Source: Muscardinus avellanarius
Lineage: Eukaryota; Chordata; Mammalia; Rodentia; Gliridae
Assembly: GCA_963383645.1 (NCBI GenBank)
Contig: OY726561.1
Location: 137,044,904-137,108,903, forward strand
Reading direction: 5' to 3'
DNA: 64,000 bases
The translations under genes were made by a program, and so were the position numbers. The notes under the pieces were generated by a model, which saw only the letters and a program-made list of their open reading frames with translations, ran no database searches and had not been told where the DNA came from. Of the stretch, positions 11,791-22,814 are shown one piece after another. Position 1 is the stretch's first letter; every line of letters starts with the position of its first letter.

Positions 11791-11986
11791 TATTGGGGAA
11801 CCAAGAGATGTTTTACCTCTAAATCACCAAAATACATTCTGTCTCTTTTGTTTTGTTTTGAAACAGGGGTTTGCTCAGTTGTTGAAAGTCTTGCTAAGTT
11901 GCTGAGGCTGTCCTTGAACCTGTAATCCTTCTCTCTCAGCCTCCCAAGTACTAGGATTACAAGTATGTGCCACCATTCCTGGCTGG
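11790..11986 (-). mobile_element. B1-ID dimeric SINE
   Basis: Antisense. The ID half is diverged (no clear B box). The B1-like half is clear from 'gaaacaggggtttgctcagt' to 'caccattcctggctgg'. Confidence 0.85.
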
Positions 11987-12831
11987 TTAACTAATAATGA
12001 GGTTATTAATGGCTAATAGCGTGACATGTTGCCACTGAAAAGGCAATGTGTGTTTTGGTGGAAGAGTCAAAGGCATGAGTCTCTAATGATACACATTTCA
12101 GATGATGGACTAAGAGACAGCTATGGGGATGTGTGGGTGCCTGTAGTCAGGGACAGGAGGTCCCTCTACCATGCAGGTGATAGCTTCTCAGCCTGTGTAG
12201 AAAGCAATCTGATTATTTACATGTATTATCTTGAGGTTATTCTGCAAAACAAAAATTTTCCATAGAATACTTAATAACAGCAGGAGTCCCGACACCCGGC
12301 TGATGACCATTCATTCCCCTGGGAATGTTTTATTTCTAATCAACTGTAGTGTTTTAATTCTTGACATCTTGGCCCTTAATCTATAAGTAATGTTGGAGTA
12401 AGAAGGCTAAGAGTCTCCCAGAGAATAAGATCAGGCCATTGTAACCTCTTTCCAGAGCACAGGGAACAGTATTCAAAGTCTCACTTGTATTCATTCTTGA
12501 GTATAGTGGTGGTATTTCTCAATGAGATGTATAGACCAGAGGGAATCTTAGAATAGCTCTACTAATGAACAGCCCAGGCTTTCTTACATCTTCAGATTAT
12601 ATGCTGAATGTCATACAAGAACACAATTCTGATGGCTTTCCCTCACTCCCCATGACACACTGTCTCTTTCCTACAGTGTATATTGACACAGACAACAGAT
12701 TTAAAGAGTGATGCAAATTCCAAAGGCCTTCTTGTTTTGTGTATCTTTTAATTCAGTCACTGTGCAGTTTCTGTGTGGATTGTATTTCTCATATTCTACA
12801 GGACTTAGTACGTTTAACTAACTTGACCCAA
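11987..12831. other. unique DNA, no gene seen
   Basis: No repeat or coding exon recognised. Confidence 0.45.
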
Positions 12832-13044
12832 GCCGGGCGTGGTGGTGCACGCTTGTAATCCCTGTGCTTGGGAGGCTGAGACAGGAGGATCGCACAGGTT
12901 TGAAGCCAGCTTCAGCTGGCTTAAGAGACCCTGTTTCCAAATAAAATATAAAATAGGTCTGGGAGTGTAGCCCGGAGTTATAAGTTCTCTGGGTTCCATC
13001 CCCAATACCACACACACACACACAAAAAAAAAAATAATAATAAT
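12832..13044 (+). mobile_element. B1-ID dimeric SINE, variant-ID subfamily
   Basis: Sense copy. The linker reads GTTTCCAAATAAAATATAAA and the ID half starts TAGGTCTGGGAGTGTAGCCC, a diagnostic variant shared with 15925, 47498 and 53842. The tail is (CA)n followed by A-rich (AAT)n. Confidence 0.92.
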
Positions 13045-13254
13045 TTAACCCATGTCAAGCAAAGGATCATAGGTGAACTGATACTGAATTAATGACTTGG
13101 GATGAGAAAATAAAAATTTGCAAATATGGTGGCCAAGAAACTAGGACAAAGCTGGATGTACATGGAGCCCCAAGAGGGAATGTCTCGATGTCTTGGTGGA
13201 AGAAGGCCAGTTGTCCTTGTTTGTACTGCAAGTAGCTCCTCTTGTCTTTTCTCC

Positions 13255-13478
13255 TCTGTCACAAAAATAGCAACAGCAGCTGCTAACATGTTATTGAAGG
13301 CATACTGTGCGCCAAGCATTTCTAAGTGGCTTTCATACACGAAATTTTATAGATAAGAATGTCTCCTGCATGTCGGAAACACTGTGTATAGCTGGGTTAA
13401 CATTTATAACCCTACCACTAGTGAAATTGGCCATTCTGGTAAAGTCTTGGAGTTATGTAGAGGCCGTGACTATGAGTT
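13255..13478 (-). mobile_element. MIR SINE, antisense
   Basis: Antisense order: 'aggcatactgtgcgccaagc' (the conserved 3' end), then 'ataaccctaccactagtg' and a degraded tRNA-like end. Confidence 0.55.
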
Positions 13479-14227
13479 ATTGCAGGAGTAGATAACAGTC
13501 TTTGATCTGTCTCTAGAATGTGGAGTGTTTAGAAAAGCAGTCACGCCAGGTTAATAGCCCTGCATCTGTGGTGTTTGGTATTCAAAGAATCAAATTAAAT
13601 GGCTTTCATTCAAAGGAAAATCTTAACAATGTTCTTTGGCAGTTAATGTATTCCAAGTACACTTGAGACCTTAAGGAGTCAACAAAACAGGAAAGTAGGT
13701 TTCTCATGGTTTAAATTTCTGACGTGGAAAACATAACCATTTTCTAATGTCTTAATGTTCTTCCTGTGGTGATTTCAGGAGGAGTTTGCTGTGGCTCTGT
13801 ACTATAAATACAGGCACAAAGGAGTCGTTGACAATAACCCAACCTGGGCACTTTTACTAAGCCAATGATTTAATTTCCAGTTAAAGACTCTCTGTATGTT
13901 CAAGAGCTCCTACCCCCTCAATCATCATTTTTAAAGGAACTAGAAAAATAACACAGGAGACCTTTCAAAGAATAACATTAGAAATGTTATTAGAAATGGA
14001 ACGATAACACCTTCATTGTAAGAGCAAAGTGAGCTAACAACATATGTGAAGCTCTTTGGAAGATGATAAACTGCCTTATCGATTTGTTGTATTTGCCTCT
14101 GTTTTGGGCCTCATGTAGCAACACATCTCTTTTTGAGTTTCAAGTCCTAAGGTCTTATGATGAGAAGACAGACGTTTGCAAAGATGGCAGCTCAGGGTGG
14201 GAGACTGTAGAGCTGTGTGGATAAAAT
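13479..14227. other. unique DNA, no gene seen
   Basis: Contains a locally low-divergence-looking segment around 13560-13900 with TAAT and ATTAAA motifs but no repeat or exon. It could be conserved non-coding sequence; this is untested. Confidence 0.35.
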
Positions 14228-14595
14228 ATGGAGACTGCAGTCATGGTGCTTGGGTTTGAGTCTTGGCACTGCCTCTCGCTCTGTGCCACTCGGCAAAGGT
14301 GGGAACTAACATTAGTGCCGCTTTGCAAGGATGTCCCTCAACCAGAGGAGCATAAGTCTCCAGGAGAAGTCCTCAGGCTGAATTCTGCTGGGCCTGGGTG
14401 CCCACGCCTGTCTTTCAGAGGGAAGAGAGAATATCTGTGCATTTGGAGTCTGTTCAAAATGAGGTAGGTGAACAGTTTCTGTGGTGGTTATGATTCATAT
14501 TTCTCACCTATAAAACATAATCTATGAGAACTACTCAGAAATGCTTGGCACACATTATGCCTTCCATATATGTTAGTAGTTGCTGTGTTGCTATT
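14228..14595 (+). mobile_element. MIR SINE, split or expanded
   Basis: The 5' part 'catggtgcttgggtttgagt' lies at about 14250. The 3' part 'tatttctcacctataaaaca' ... 'ttggcacacattatgccttc' lies at about 14500-14580. Roughly 200 bp of unrelated sequence separates them. They could also be two fragments. Confidence 0.4.
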
Positions 14596-14739
14596 ATTTC
14601 AAAGCTAAAGAATGCATAAAAGTGATCCCATCAATGGTGTAACCACATAAGAATTCATAAAATCCTTCTGTGAAGAGTAATATCTCCCCTTGTACACTCA
14701 GTGCCAGGAATCTAAGGAAAAAATGCCGGTGAATAGATA

Positions 14740-14905
14740 TTTGATTTTGAAGTCTACCATTTACCAGCTGAAATGCTCTGGGCTAATTTTTTAAACTCCT
14801 CTTTAGCCTTAATTTCTCTTCCTATAAAGTGGGACAATAATAGCACAAACCTCAAAAGTTATTATGGCTCCTACAAATAACAACTACTCAATAATGATCA
14901 TTTCT
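14740..14905 (+). mobile_element. MIR SINE
   Basis: Sense MIR core 'taccatttaccagctgaaat' ... 'taatttctcttcctataaag' ... a degraded 3' end. Confidence 0.6.
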
Positions 14906-15521
14906 CTTAGTGGTTACACAGTGGCAAACTTGAGTATGCAAAGCAGAACTCTATTTGTCTAGAGTGGATTTTTTTCCCCCATCTCTTTTGCTTTTATTTC
15001 CTCCGAGTCCAATAAGCATACACCAGCACCATCACTACCACTATCAACAGCAACACCAACACCAGCAACAACAACTCAAATTTTGCCAATTCAAGAACAT
15101 TCAAGTTTTTTCTCAGCCTCTAGTTTGAGTGAGAACTCAGTTGATTTGGGATAATTTTCTCTGGCCTCCTCCCTTCAGGTGAAGTTCCTGCTGGCTTTCT
15201 TCTGGGAGTCACTCTCAGCCTCTAGAAGCTATCTGCGTATCTGTGGCTAGTAGCTCTCTTCCCTCATCTACAAAGCCAGTGATGGTCAGTTGAATCCTTC
15301 TCATGTTTTAATACATCTCCAACCTCCCTTTCTGCCTTCCTCTTTTCACGCATCTGTTCTTTATTATTCTGCTTCTAACGTCTCTGGTGATGACATTTCA
15401 ACCCTCACCGCTGACAACTGTCCTATCTTCAGGTCAGTGCACTAGTCACCTTAATTCTGTCTACAAAGTTCTTCATACAGCACCTGGATTAGAGACTCAT
15501 TGAATATCCAAAGCTCAGGAG

Positions 15522-15523
<2 letters not shown>
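14906..15523. other. unique DNA, no gene seen
   Basis: Includes a CAC/CAA-rich triplet stretch at about 15022-15078. No gene signal. Confidence 0.45.

Positions 15524-15563
<40 letters not shown>
15524..15563. repeat. (GT)n microsatellite
   Basis: Pure GT run, here without an adjoining SINE. Confidence 0.97.
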
Positions 15564-15566
<3 letters not shown>

Positions 15567-15924
15567 TCTTTAGAATTTTGCCCTGCACACTCTTCAAACC
15601 TCCCACGACTGTCTCCTCTTCAAGAAGAGGAATCAAGTGGAAGGCATGCATTCCTAAAAAAAAATTGAATATTGGAGCCCCTCTGCCTCAAGACTCCCAA
15701 GAGACAGTGTTCCAAGGCTACAGCTTTAAACAGGAGCAGTTCCAGCTCCCCACCTCAAGCCAGACCTCAGTGATGAGAAATAATTTATTGATGGCTTTGT
15801 ACCAGAGGCATACTGTGCATAGCAGAGATGGGAAAGAATCAGTGACCTATGGATGATAAGCTCCTATACACAGGACTCTAAGAAAACAATAGCTGTGTAA
15901 TAATCCCCTTTAAAATTAGAGGGA

Positions 15925-16124
15925 GCAGGGCATGGTGGTGCATGCTTGCAATCCCCGCGCTTGGGAGGCGGAGACAGGAGGATCGCGCAGGTTCTAAACC
16001 AGCTGCGTGGGCTTAAGAGACCCTGTTTCCAAATAAAAATATAAAAATAGGTCTGGGAGTGTAGCCCGGAGGTAGAAGGGCTCCCAGGAACCCCAGTACC
16101 ACCAATAAATAAATAAAATAAAAT
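15925..16124 (+). mobile_element. B1-ID dimeric SINE, variant-ID subfamily, 13-bp TSD
   Basis: Perfect duplication AAAATTAGAGGGA at 15912-15924 and 16125-16137 bounds the element. The ID half is the GTCTGGGAGTGTAGCCCGGA variant. The tail is (AAAT)n/(AAAAT)n. Confidence 0.95.
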
Positions 16125-16137
16125 AAAATTAGAGGGA

Positions 16138-17048
16138 AAGAGATCTTCCTAAAGAGTTGTTAATGTTTATGAGGCAGTGAGAATGTCACCGCTGCTGTGA
16201 AAAGGCAGAGCGTTCTGAAATACTCACTCATAACCTTTTTTTCCTAGTATCACATAGTTTATGTGAAGGAATTCAGAAATTTTTGTTTGTTTGTTTGTTT
16301 TGTTTCATGGGAAGGACTACAGATCCCAGAATGAGAATCTATGTATTCTAAAAGCAGCGATCTCCCTCTTGGGTAATGTTTCATTCAGTACTTAGGCACT
16401 TGCTGTAAGTTCTCCCGGGTTTCAGCAACATGCCTGTAAGACCTGCTGACTATCACCTCCAACCTCTTACAGTGCTATTCATCCTGGCTAGTCTCATTTT
16501 ATCTACTGTTGCTTCTCAACCCATAAAGCTGACAGAGAAAAAACTTGCCTCTCAATTCCACTGGGTGAGCCTTTCATTTTTGTATAGTTTGGTATAGGAA
16601 TTGATTGTATGTGTGAACACATTCTAAACTGAACACATTCAATGGAATTTGGAACTTTTACCAAATTCTGGTATTACAGTCCACTCAAGACAGTCAGACC
16701 TCACCTCAGCAGGTCAGATTATGAATGGGCACAATTTTCAAACAGGCTTTTTGCATTCTTTTCTAAGAGACAAGAAAAAAGAGACAGCATGCACCTCTGA
16801 GACTCAGGGTCTGATACAAATCTGGGATTCAGGGAGGCAGACATTCATAAATCCAGCCTTCTCTCCTGCTCCTCAGCCTCTTCTCTACCTTTCCCTTCCT
16901 ATCCAGCTCACTGCCTAGTCAGTAACTATCCTTAGAAAGTGACCATCTGTATTGGTGTCACCAAACTGACCTGATCATAGGGTACCAAAAAAAAAAAAAT
17001 TCATGAGGCACTCAGATTAAAATGGACCAAAAAAATCTTTCAAAACTG
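16138..17048. other. unique DNA with a short (TTTG)n
   Basis: A (TTTG)n run sits at about 16282-16305 and an A13 run near 16988. The open frame 16649-16918 has no recognisable domain. Confidence 0.45.
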
Positions 17049-17108
17049 AACCAAGCATGGTGATACATGTCTGTTATCCCAGATTATTTGGTAGGCTGAG
17101 ACAAGAGA
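17049..17108 (+). mobile_element. B1-like SINE left-half fragment
   Basis: Diverged 'aagcatggtgatacatgtct' ... 'ggtaggctgagaca' followed by an AAG-rich run. Truncated before the linker. Confidence 0.6.
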
Positions 17109-17236
17109 AGAAGAAGAAGGGAGAGGAGGGGAAAAAGTAGGAGAAATTATAGCAAAAGTTATAATATTTATATGTGCTTTCTTCCTATCTCTCTCTTTTT
17201 TTCTTTTTTCTCTCTTTTTTCTTTCCTTTCTTTCTA

Positions 17237-17437
17237 TTTGTGGTGTTGAGTATTGAACCCAGGGGTATTCTACCTTCAAGATACATCCTCAGTCACATTT
17301 TATTTTTTTATTTGGGAATGGGGTCTAAGTTGCTGAGGGCCTTACTAAGTTGCTGAGAATGACTTTGAACTTGTGATCCTCTGTTTCAGCCTCCCAAGTA
17401 CTACGCATATTATAAGTGTGTGCCAACACACAAGGTC
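17237..17437 (-). mobile_element. B1-ID dimeric SINE
   Basis: Antisense dimer with a TTTC-rich tail complement upstream. Moderately diverged. Confidence 0.85.
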
Positions 17438-17439
17438 TG

Positions 17440-17815
17440 CATTTTCTTCAAAAGAACAAAAATCAAATTTATTCTTAATAATGAGGTAATAGTAGCATGA
17501 TGTGTGAAAATTAAAATACGAGTATAGAATGTGAACCGGTAAGTGGAGCAGACAATGGGCATTGTTGACCCTGCTTGTGTGACAACCTGCAGTGATGGGG
17601 CTCTGTGCACCTGATGGCTGCCTTTGGCATTCATGGCCCTGGCTCAGCCAATCTAAAGGACCAAGTAAGCTTCCCTCATTGGTCCCAAATAGCAACGCCA
17701 AAGGCTGTTATAATGCTCAAGAATAATGTCACAGCTCTTACAGTCAATCTAGAAAGCTGCAATTCAAATGTCGATTGCCAACCAAAATGCCCTTAAAAAG
17801 TTATTAATGCCTCTA
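17440..17815. other. conserved-looking unique block
   Basis: Non-repetitive, balanced composition, open on part of both strands without a domain. It abuts an LTR-derived insert. Possible conserved non-coding element; a visual impression only. Confidence 0.25.
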
Positions 17816-18135
17816 TTTATTCCAAGTCAAACACGCAAATACAATCTGAATGTACTTCTTTGTACGATGAATCATTCAAAAATCCTTCTTTGTGCGATGA
17901 ACTGCTAGCATGGATATATAAAAATGAATTAGGATTAGTTTAGGAGGGAAACACGGAGCAACTCTGCTGCTCAGAAGACTGGGCATAAAAAGATTCTGTA
18001 TCCGAAAGACTTCAGTGACTTCTTTTCAAGTCACCCCGCTGTGTCACCCTTTATGGTGTAGTGCTTTACTCTAAGCTATGCCCTATCTTTCCATCTTTGT
18101 AATAATAAAATCGCTTAAGCTTAAAAAAAAAAAAA
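17816..18135 (+). mobile_element. LTR-like sequence ending in a poly(A) tail
   Basis: Two direct repeats of CTTCTTTGTRCGATGAA (about 17853 and 17884) precede a TATATAAAA box (about 17914). An AATAAAA signal at about 18101 is followed after roughly 15 bp by A15. The order of enhancer repeats, TATA and polyadenylation signal resembles a retroviral U3-R. The A tail suggests a retrotransposed polyadenylated transcript rather than an integrated full LTR. No viral genes are present. Confidence 0.45.
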
Positions 18136-18251
18136 AAGAGCAGCCCAGGCAGCAATTGCTACCCACAATGACTGTCTTCTCAGAATCACCCATGTCTTTA
18201 CCCTGCATGCCCTGATGAAGCTAATCTCACATCACCTTCACTAAAACATTC

Positions 18252-18390
18252 TTTTTTTTTTTTAGCTGTATTTTTATTAGTACATTGTAATCATATATCA
18301 TAGTGAGACCCAGAGTGGTACAAGCCTACATGCACATGGTACTTGGTGAATTTCCTTTTGGATTCCACCTTGCTCTCCTTCTCTTTCTCT
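18252..18390 (-). mobile_element. LINE-1 3' end, antisense
   Basis: A T11 run and then TTTTTATTAGTACATTGTAA. The reverse complement ends TTACAATGTACTAATAAAAA, the 3' terminus shared with 31230-31405, 43911-44085, 44225-44356 and (without the AATAAAA) 51296-51706. Confidence 0.6.
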
Positions 18391-18780
18391 CTGTGTTAGT
18401 GGGATTGGCAGTGATTCCTTCATCTATGGATGCAGCATTATCTGAACTGTTTCCTTTCTCAGTCTCCTTTGTCCCCTCCCTAAAGCCTGGCATTTATCGT
18501 CATCTATGGTCTATCACTAATCAACCCTTTTCAGTGTACCCACCATTGCTCTGTGTTACCCTCTTTCCACTCCAGCCTAATTTTCCTGCTTAGATTCTTC
18601 AAATCCATTCAGTATATTAGCTTTTTAACTCCTTGGTCTCCTCCCTCAAAGTCTTCCTCTGGCTCTGAAGTTCCTCCCATGTAGGAAGGTCCAACTCAAA
18701 ACCTCATGTTCTACCACCTTTGTGAACCCCTCTCTGCCGTGGAAGCCATTGTTACGTCTCTAAGCCAGGGATGGCAGAAG
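18391..18780 (+). mobile_element. possible L2 LINE fragment
   Basis: Pyrimidine-rich text with 'ccaactcaaaacctcatgtt' and 'ttttaactccttggtctcct' loosely follows L2 ORF2. Low certainty. Confidence 0.3.
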
Positions 18781-19290
18781 AGCAAGTTGCCACCATCTGT
18801 GATTGTAAGAACCTGGGAGTCAGTTCTAGAAGACTCACCAGGTGGGGGGTAAGTAACAGGTGATTACGGCAAAGCAAAACAAGAAAGCTGACTCTGTGGG
18901 GGATGGTACAAAGACACTCGTGGGACAGCACTCAGAACACACAAGGTTTCTTATCCACCCCACAGACCTGGGGAGTGAAAACAGGATTTGGGAGAGGCAG
19001 AGCCACAGATGCAGGCAGGAGCCCAGAGAAGAGGACCACCAGGCAGAGTCACATCTGCCTCCATCCAGGCTGCAGGTCAATGCCGGTGGCTGCCACAGAG
19101 TGAAAATCAAGCAAAGCCAAGACCCTGAAGTTGAATGTTATCTGAGGGATTATCCTCAGGATATTACTAATCCTGAGGGATTCCTGACATTTTTAAAGAA
19201 TTTAAAGTTCCTGGGGCAGATACAAGGGTTTATAAACATCTGCATTTTTTTTTCCCTAGCTACTTTGTGATTTAAAATTTCAAAGCAGGC
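18781..19290. other. unique DNA, no gene seen
   Basis: The open frame 18860-19270 (136 codons, plus) overlaps a minus frame and shows no domain. The composition is ordinary. Confidence 0.4.
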
Positions 19291-19722
19291 TTGTCCCTAT
19301 GCTTTGATCATAGGGATAGAAGATGTGGCATTGTATAGCTAATTTGCGCAAGGCTTAAACAACTCGGTAATGGGCAAACAGCTCCGCCTTCTGCTCCTAA
19401 GGTCTTTTTCTTGTATTTGGGCTGAGATAAACTTAGATGAAATCTCGTCACCCCCTCCATGTTTGACCTCTAGCAGTACGCGGTGCAACAGAATCATCGG
19501 CTCGGGGAAACTAGGGCTGGGTCCTGTTCATCAGAGTGTAATTTGTCCAGCCGAGGAAGAGGGGCCTGCTTTATCGGGATGCTTTTGAAAAGAATGCCCG
19601 TCTAATAGGTTCATTAAGCTGCTGAGTTATTTTATGTGGCTTTGCATTTCACAATGAAGAACTGTACCAAAGGCAGTTGGCATATCGCCTGCATTTGTGC
19701 TGCGGTCTTTTGTCTCCTCCAA
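19291..19722. promoter_or_regulatory. candidate conserved non-coding element
   Basis: A repeat-free block that keeps several CpGs and carries developmental-enhancer-like words: GGTTCATTAAGC, a near-octamer GGCTTTGCATTTCAC, and TTATTTTATG. It is flanked by decayed repeats. Function is inferred from appearance only. Confidence 0.3.
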
Positions 19723-20075
19723 AAGTCATGCAGAAACTCAATCCCCAGAGTCATAATGTGATGGTGCTTGGAGGTGAGGACTTTGGAAGGTAACGAGGAA
19801 GAGCTGAGGTCAGGGAGTGGGGCCCCGTGACTGCATGAGTGCTTTTATAGGAACAAGCAGAGGGACCTGAGTTGATGCGAGCCGGCCGTCTCCCCGTGTG
19901 ATGTCCTTTGGTATTCTATGACACAGCAAGAAAGCCCTCTCAGACTCTGAACAGATGCCAGCCCCCTGATCCCAGACTCCCCAGCTGCAGAGCTGTGAGC
20001 TAAGCAAATTCCTATTCCTTATAAATCAGTCTGTTGTATTCAGTGATGGCAACAGAAAAGAGACTAAGACAATGC
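19723..20075 (+). mobile_element. MaLR-type LTR (MST/MLT1-like)
   Basis: Sense order: 'cagaaactcaatccccagag' ... 'atgagtgcttttataggaac' ... 'actccccagctgcagagctg' ... 'aaaagagactaagacaat', the classic MaLR layout. Solo LTR. Confidence 0.7.
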
Positions 20076-20083
20076 AATATATG

Positions 20084-20284
20084 TGTGCCGGGCACGGTGG
20101 TGCACATCTGTGATCCCTGTGCTTGGGAGGCTAAGGCAGTAGGATCACAGATTCGAAGACGGGCTCAGCAGGTAGTGAGACTCTCATCAACCTCAAGAGA
20201 CCCTGTTTCCAAACAAGAAATAAAATTGGGTTGGGGGATCCAGCTCAAGATAGAATGCCTCTGGATTCAATCCCCAGTAACACA
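20084..20284 (+). mobile_element. B1-ID dimeric SINE
   Basis: Sense dimer ending 'ttcaatccccagtaacacac', followed by a short (GATA)n at about 20286-20308. Confidence 0.9.
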
Positions 20285-20331
20285 CTAGATAGATAGATGA
20301 TAGATAGGTAGGTTCTGGACTCCCCAGCTGC

Positions 20332-20332
<1 letters not shown>

Positions 20333-20380
<48 letters not shown>
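20333..20380. repeat. (GT)n microsatellite
   Basis: Pure GT run between two sense SINEs. It follows a 16-bp copy of a word also present in the LTR at about 19972. Confidence 0.97.
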
Positions 20381-20382
<2 letters not shown>

Positions 20383-20535
20383 GTCAGGCATGGTGGTACT
20401 ACTTGGGAGGCTGAGACAGGATTGAATGTTCAAAGCCAGCCTCAGAAACCTAGCCATTCCGTGTTTCCAAAATAGAAAATAAAAAAGGCGGGGGTGTGGC
20501 TCAGAGGTAGAATGCCCCTGGATTTAATTTGTAGG
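20383..20535 (+). mobile_element. B1-ID dimeric SINE, internally shortened
   Basis: The left half lacks the cacgcctgtaatcc segment. The ID half 'gtggctcagaggtagaatgc' is intact. Confidence 0.85.
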
Positions 20536-20587
20536 AGAAGGAAGGAAGGAAGGAAGGAAGGAAGGAAGGAAGGAAGGAAGGAAGGAG
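20536..20587. repeat. (GGAA)n microsatellite in a SINE tail
   Basis: About 12 GGAA units directly follow the ID end. Confidence 0.97.
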
Positions 20588-20614
20588 AAGGTATCCAGCC
20601 ACCATACTACTGAA

Positions 20615-20740
20615 GCCTCACTACTGCATCTGTACTGGTCCTGTTCTTATACTGCACAGAAATTCTCACTCAATCCTCACTCAAATTTACCAGGACAGCT
20701 TTTTGTGTCACTTTATAGATGGCAAAAAAGTAAAGAAATA
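20615..20740 (-). mobile_element. MIR fragment, antisense
   Basis: Antisense 'ctcaatcctcactcaaattt' ... 'ttatagatggcaaaaaag' resembles the MIR core. Diverged. Confidence 0.35.
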
Positions 20741-21812
20741 AAACAACAACAACAACAACAACAATAAAAAGCCTGAATGTATGAGAGATTCAGTATGAAG
20801 CAGTGACTCCAGGAATATCTGGCTTGGAAGTGAAGAAGTTGCTTTTCCCCCTGGCCAGCCTTGGACAGGTCAGCAGGTGGGGAGGGGCCAGGGGAGGAAG
20901 AGGCCACGAAGGGCAGCCACCCCTGGGCACGCTGTCTCTGTCACCAGCATCTGTCAAGGTCAGGTCTGAGAGTTCTTTTCATTGCTTTCATAGGAAATCA
21001 CTTTAGTAAGCAATATCAATGTTCTCTCTATCTATCTCTGTATCTCTCTCTCCTCTCTCTCAATTATGGCTCAGCAAAGAGAGAAATTACTGGAAGAGTT
21101 TCACAAGAGAAAATAGGAAATTAGTAAAAAAAAAAAAAAACCTCCTTGATTTAGAAAACATAAATTCCATTTCCAAAATAAGGCTTCACTCCAAAAATAA
21201 CGCTCTTGAAGGCTGACATTTGCCTTTTTTTAAAAAATCACAAATGGTACATTGATCTAACTATAGGCTTTCAGGTTTTTGTAAGAGGTTCTAAAATCTA
21301 GATAATCTAAACCATCCACAAAAGAAAAACAGTAAAAGTGATTATCACAAAAGAAAAAAAAAAAAGGAAAAGTCTACTTTGCCAGGAAAGTACAATATGA
21401 CATCGTTTTGAGATATCTTATTATCACAGAAAGTAAGAAAGGACTCAGGACTAATGGGGTTATGTCAAAAGGACATAGGAATTAGACTTGAAGAGGCTCC
21501 CAGTGGCCAAAGTTGGTCCTAATAATAATGACGGTAATTGATTGTAACACATTGAATAGATAAAAACTAGGAGCAGATAGAGGCATGCATTAAAAAATAA
21601 AAAGGAAAATCCTCCCAGCCACATCTTATGCTCTCTCTCCTCACAGCCCCTGATTGAGAATCAGTGATGTTATTTCAGAGTTTCATTTCCATTGAATTTT
21701 GTCTTTGTACAGTCTTTCTCTATTATAAAAGTAAAATAGGAACGGGAATAAACACCACAGTGGGCAGGGCCTTTGATGACAGAGAAAGAAATCAGCCTTC
21801 AGACATCAATCA
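20741..21812. other. unique DNA, no gene seen
   Basis: Includes a short (AAC)n at about 20744-20764 and several A runs. Open frames at 20803-21006 and 20861-21124 show no domain. Confidence 0.45.
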
Positions 21813-21821
21813 CTCTTTCCT

Positions 21822-21869
<48 letters not shown>
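21813..21869. repeat. (TTTC)n microsatellite
   Basis: About 14 TTTC units. Confidence 0.97.
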
Positions 21870-22814
21870 ATTTTTTGAGGCTATAAAGTAGAGGAGCTGG
21901 AATAAAGGAATGCAAACAATCTGCTGTATGTTGGGAATCCCAGGAAAGGAGTCAAGAGACACTTCTCTCACCTGTCTTTGTACCATACTGTGAACAGGTC
22001 TTTAAACGTCTGCAAAGTTCAATACATTGCAGAGTTAAGATGTAAAGAAGGAAAGGAAAAAAGAATGCAGGATCTATTCCTGAAGTGCAGAGGTGGTTAA
22101 GAACCAGGTGCTATTGATAGCAAAGGCAACTGAATGGTCGGACTGAGTCACACCAGGCCCAAGTCAGTCTCCTGGACAGGAGGTGTCTGCCCTGCACCCT
22201 CTAGCCTTGTGTCCTAGAGCCCCCTTGCACCGTGGCTCCCTTCTTAAAAGAGTGGGTCTCAATGACCTGCACCCTGACTCGGTGACCCTGTGTAGGTGAA
22301 GACCTGCATTTTTGATGCCACAGGCTATTAGCAAAATGGGGGTGCTAAGAGTTTGTGCACCTCACTGGGTTGCCACAGGAATGAATGAGATCAGATATTT
22401 AAAGTGTTTACAAATGTTTAGCTATTGCTTTCATTTTAATAATAAAAGAAAAAGTGACTAGTCATTACTTCATTCACCTGTCCAAAAGTGCCTGCAAAAA
22501 CTATTAATTCTTCAATGACGAGCTCCAGTACCCTGGCCATTCTGGCATCTGCCTTCCTTGCCATCTTATAACACTATAGGTTTTTTTTTTTTTTTTTTTT
22601 TGACAGATCCTGGAGAGCTATCAGGTTTCAGGACCAGACCCCTGTGGAGCAGCAGCCTGCCCCAAGGCACATCTTTATGTAGTTTCTTCTCTGGAAGAGA
22701 AGAATGGCTGCAATGTGTGTCATTGGTTTTTTGTTTTTTCAATTTATTACAAGAGGAGTTTATAAAAAAAAACAAAAAAAAAACAAAAAAAACAAAATAA
22801 AAACCCAAACACTG
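21870..22814. other. mostly unique DNA with a possible MIR
   Basis: A degraded sense MIR core may lie at about 22300-22425 ('caaaatgggggtgctaagag'). T18 at about 22579 and an A/C-rich run at about 22765-22800 bracket an otherwise unrecognised 180-bp segment. Confidence 0.4.

Noticed and set aside
19972..20331. A 16-bp direct repeat (gactccccagctgcag) in an LTR and before a (GT)n
   Set aside because: Too short to separate from common LTR-family text or chance in a repeat-rich interval.
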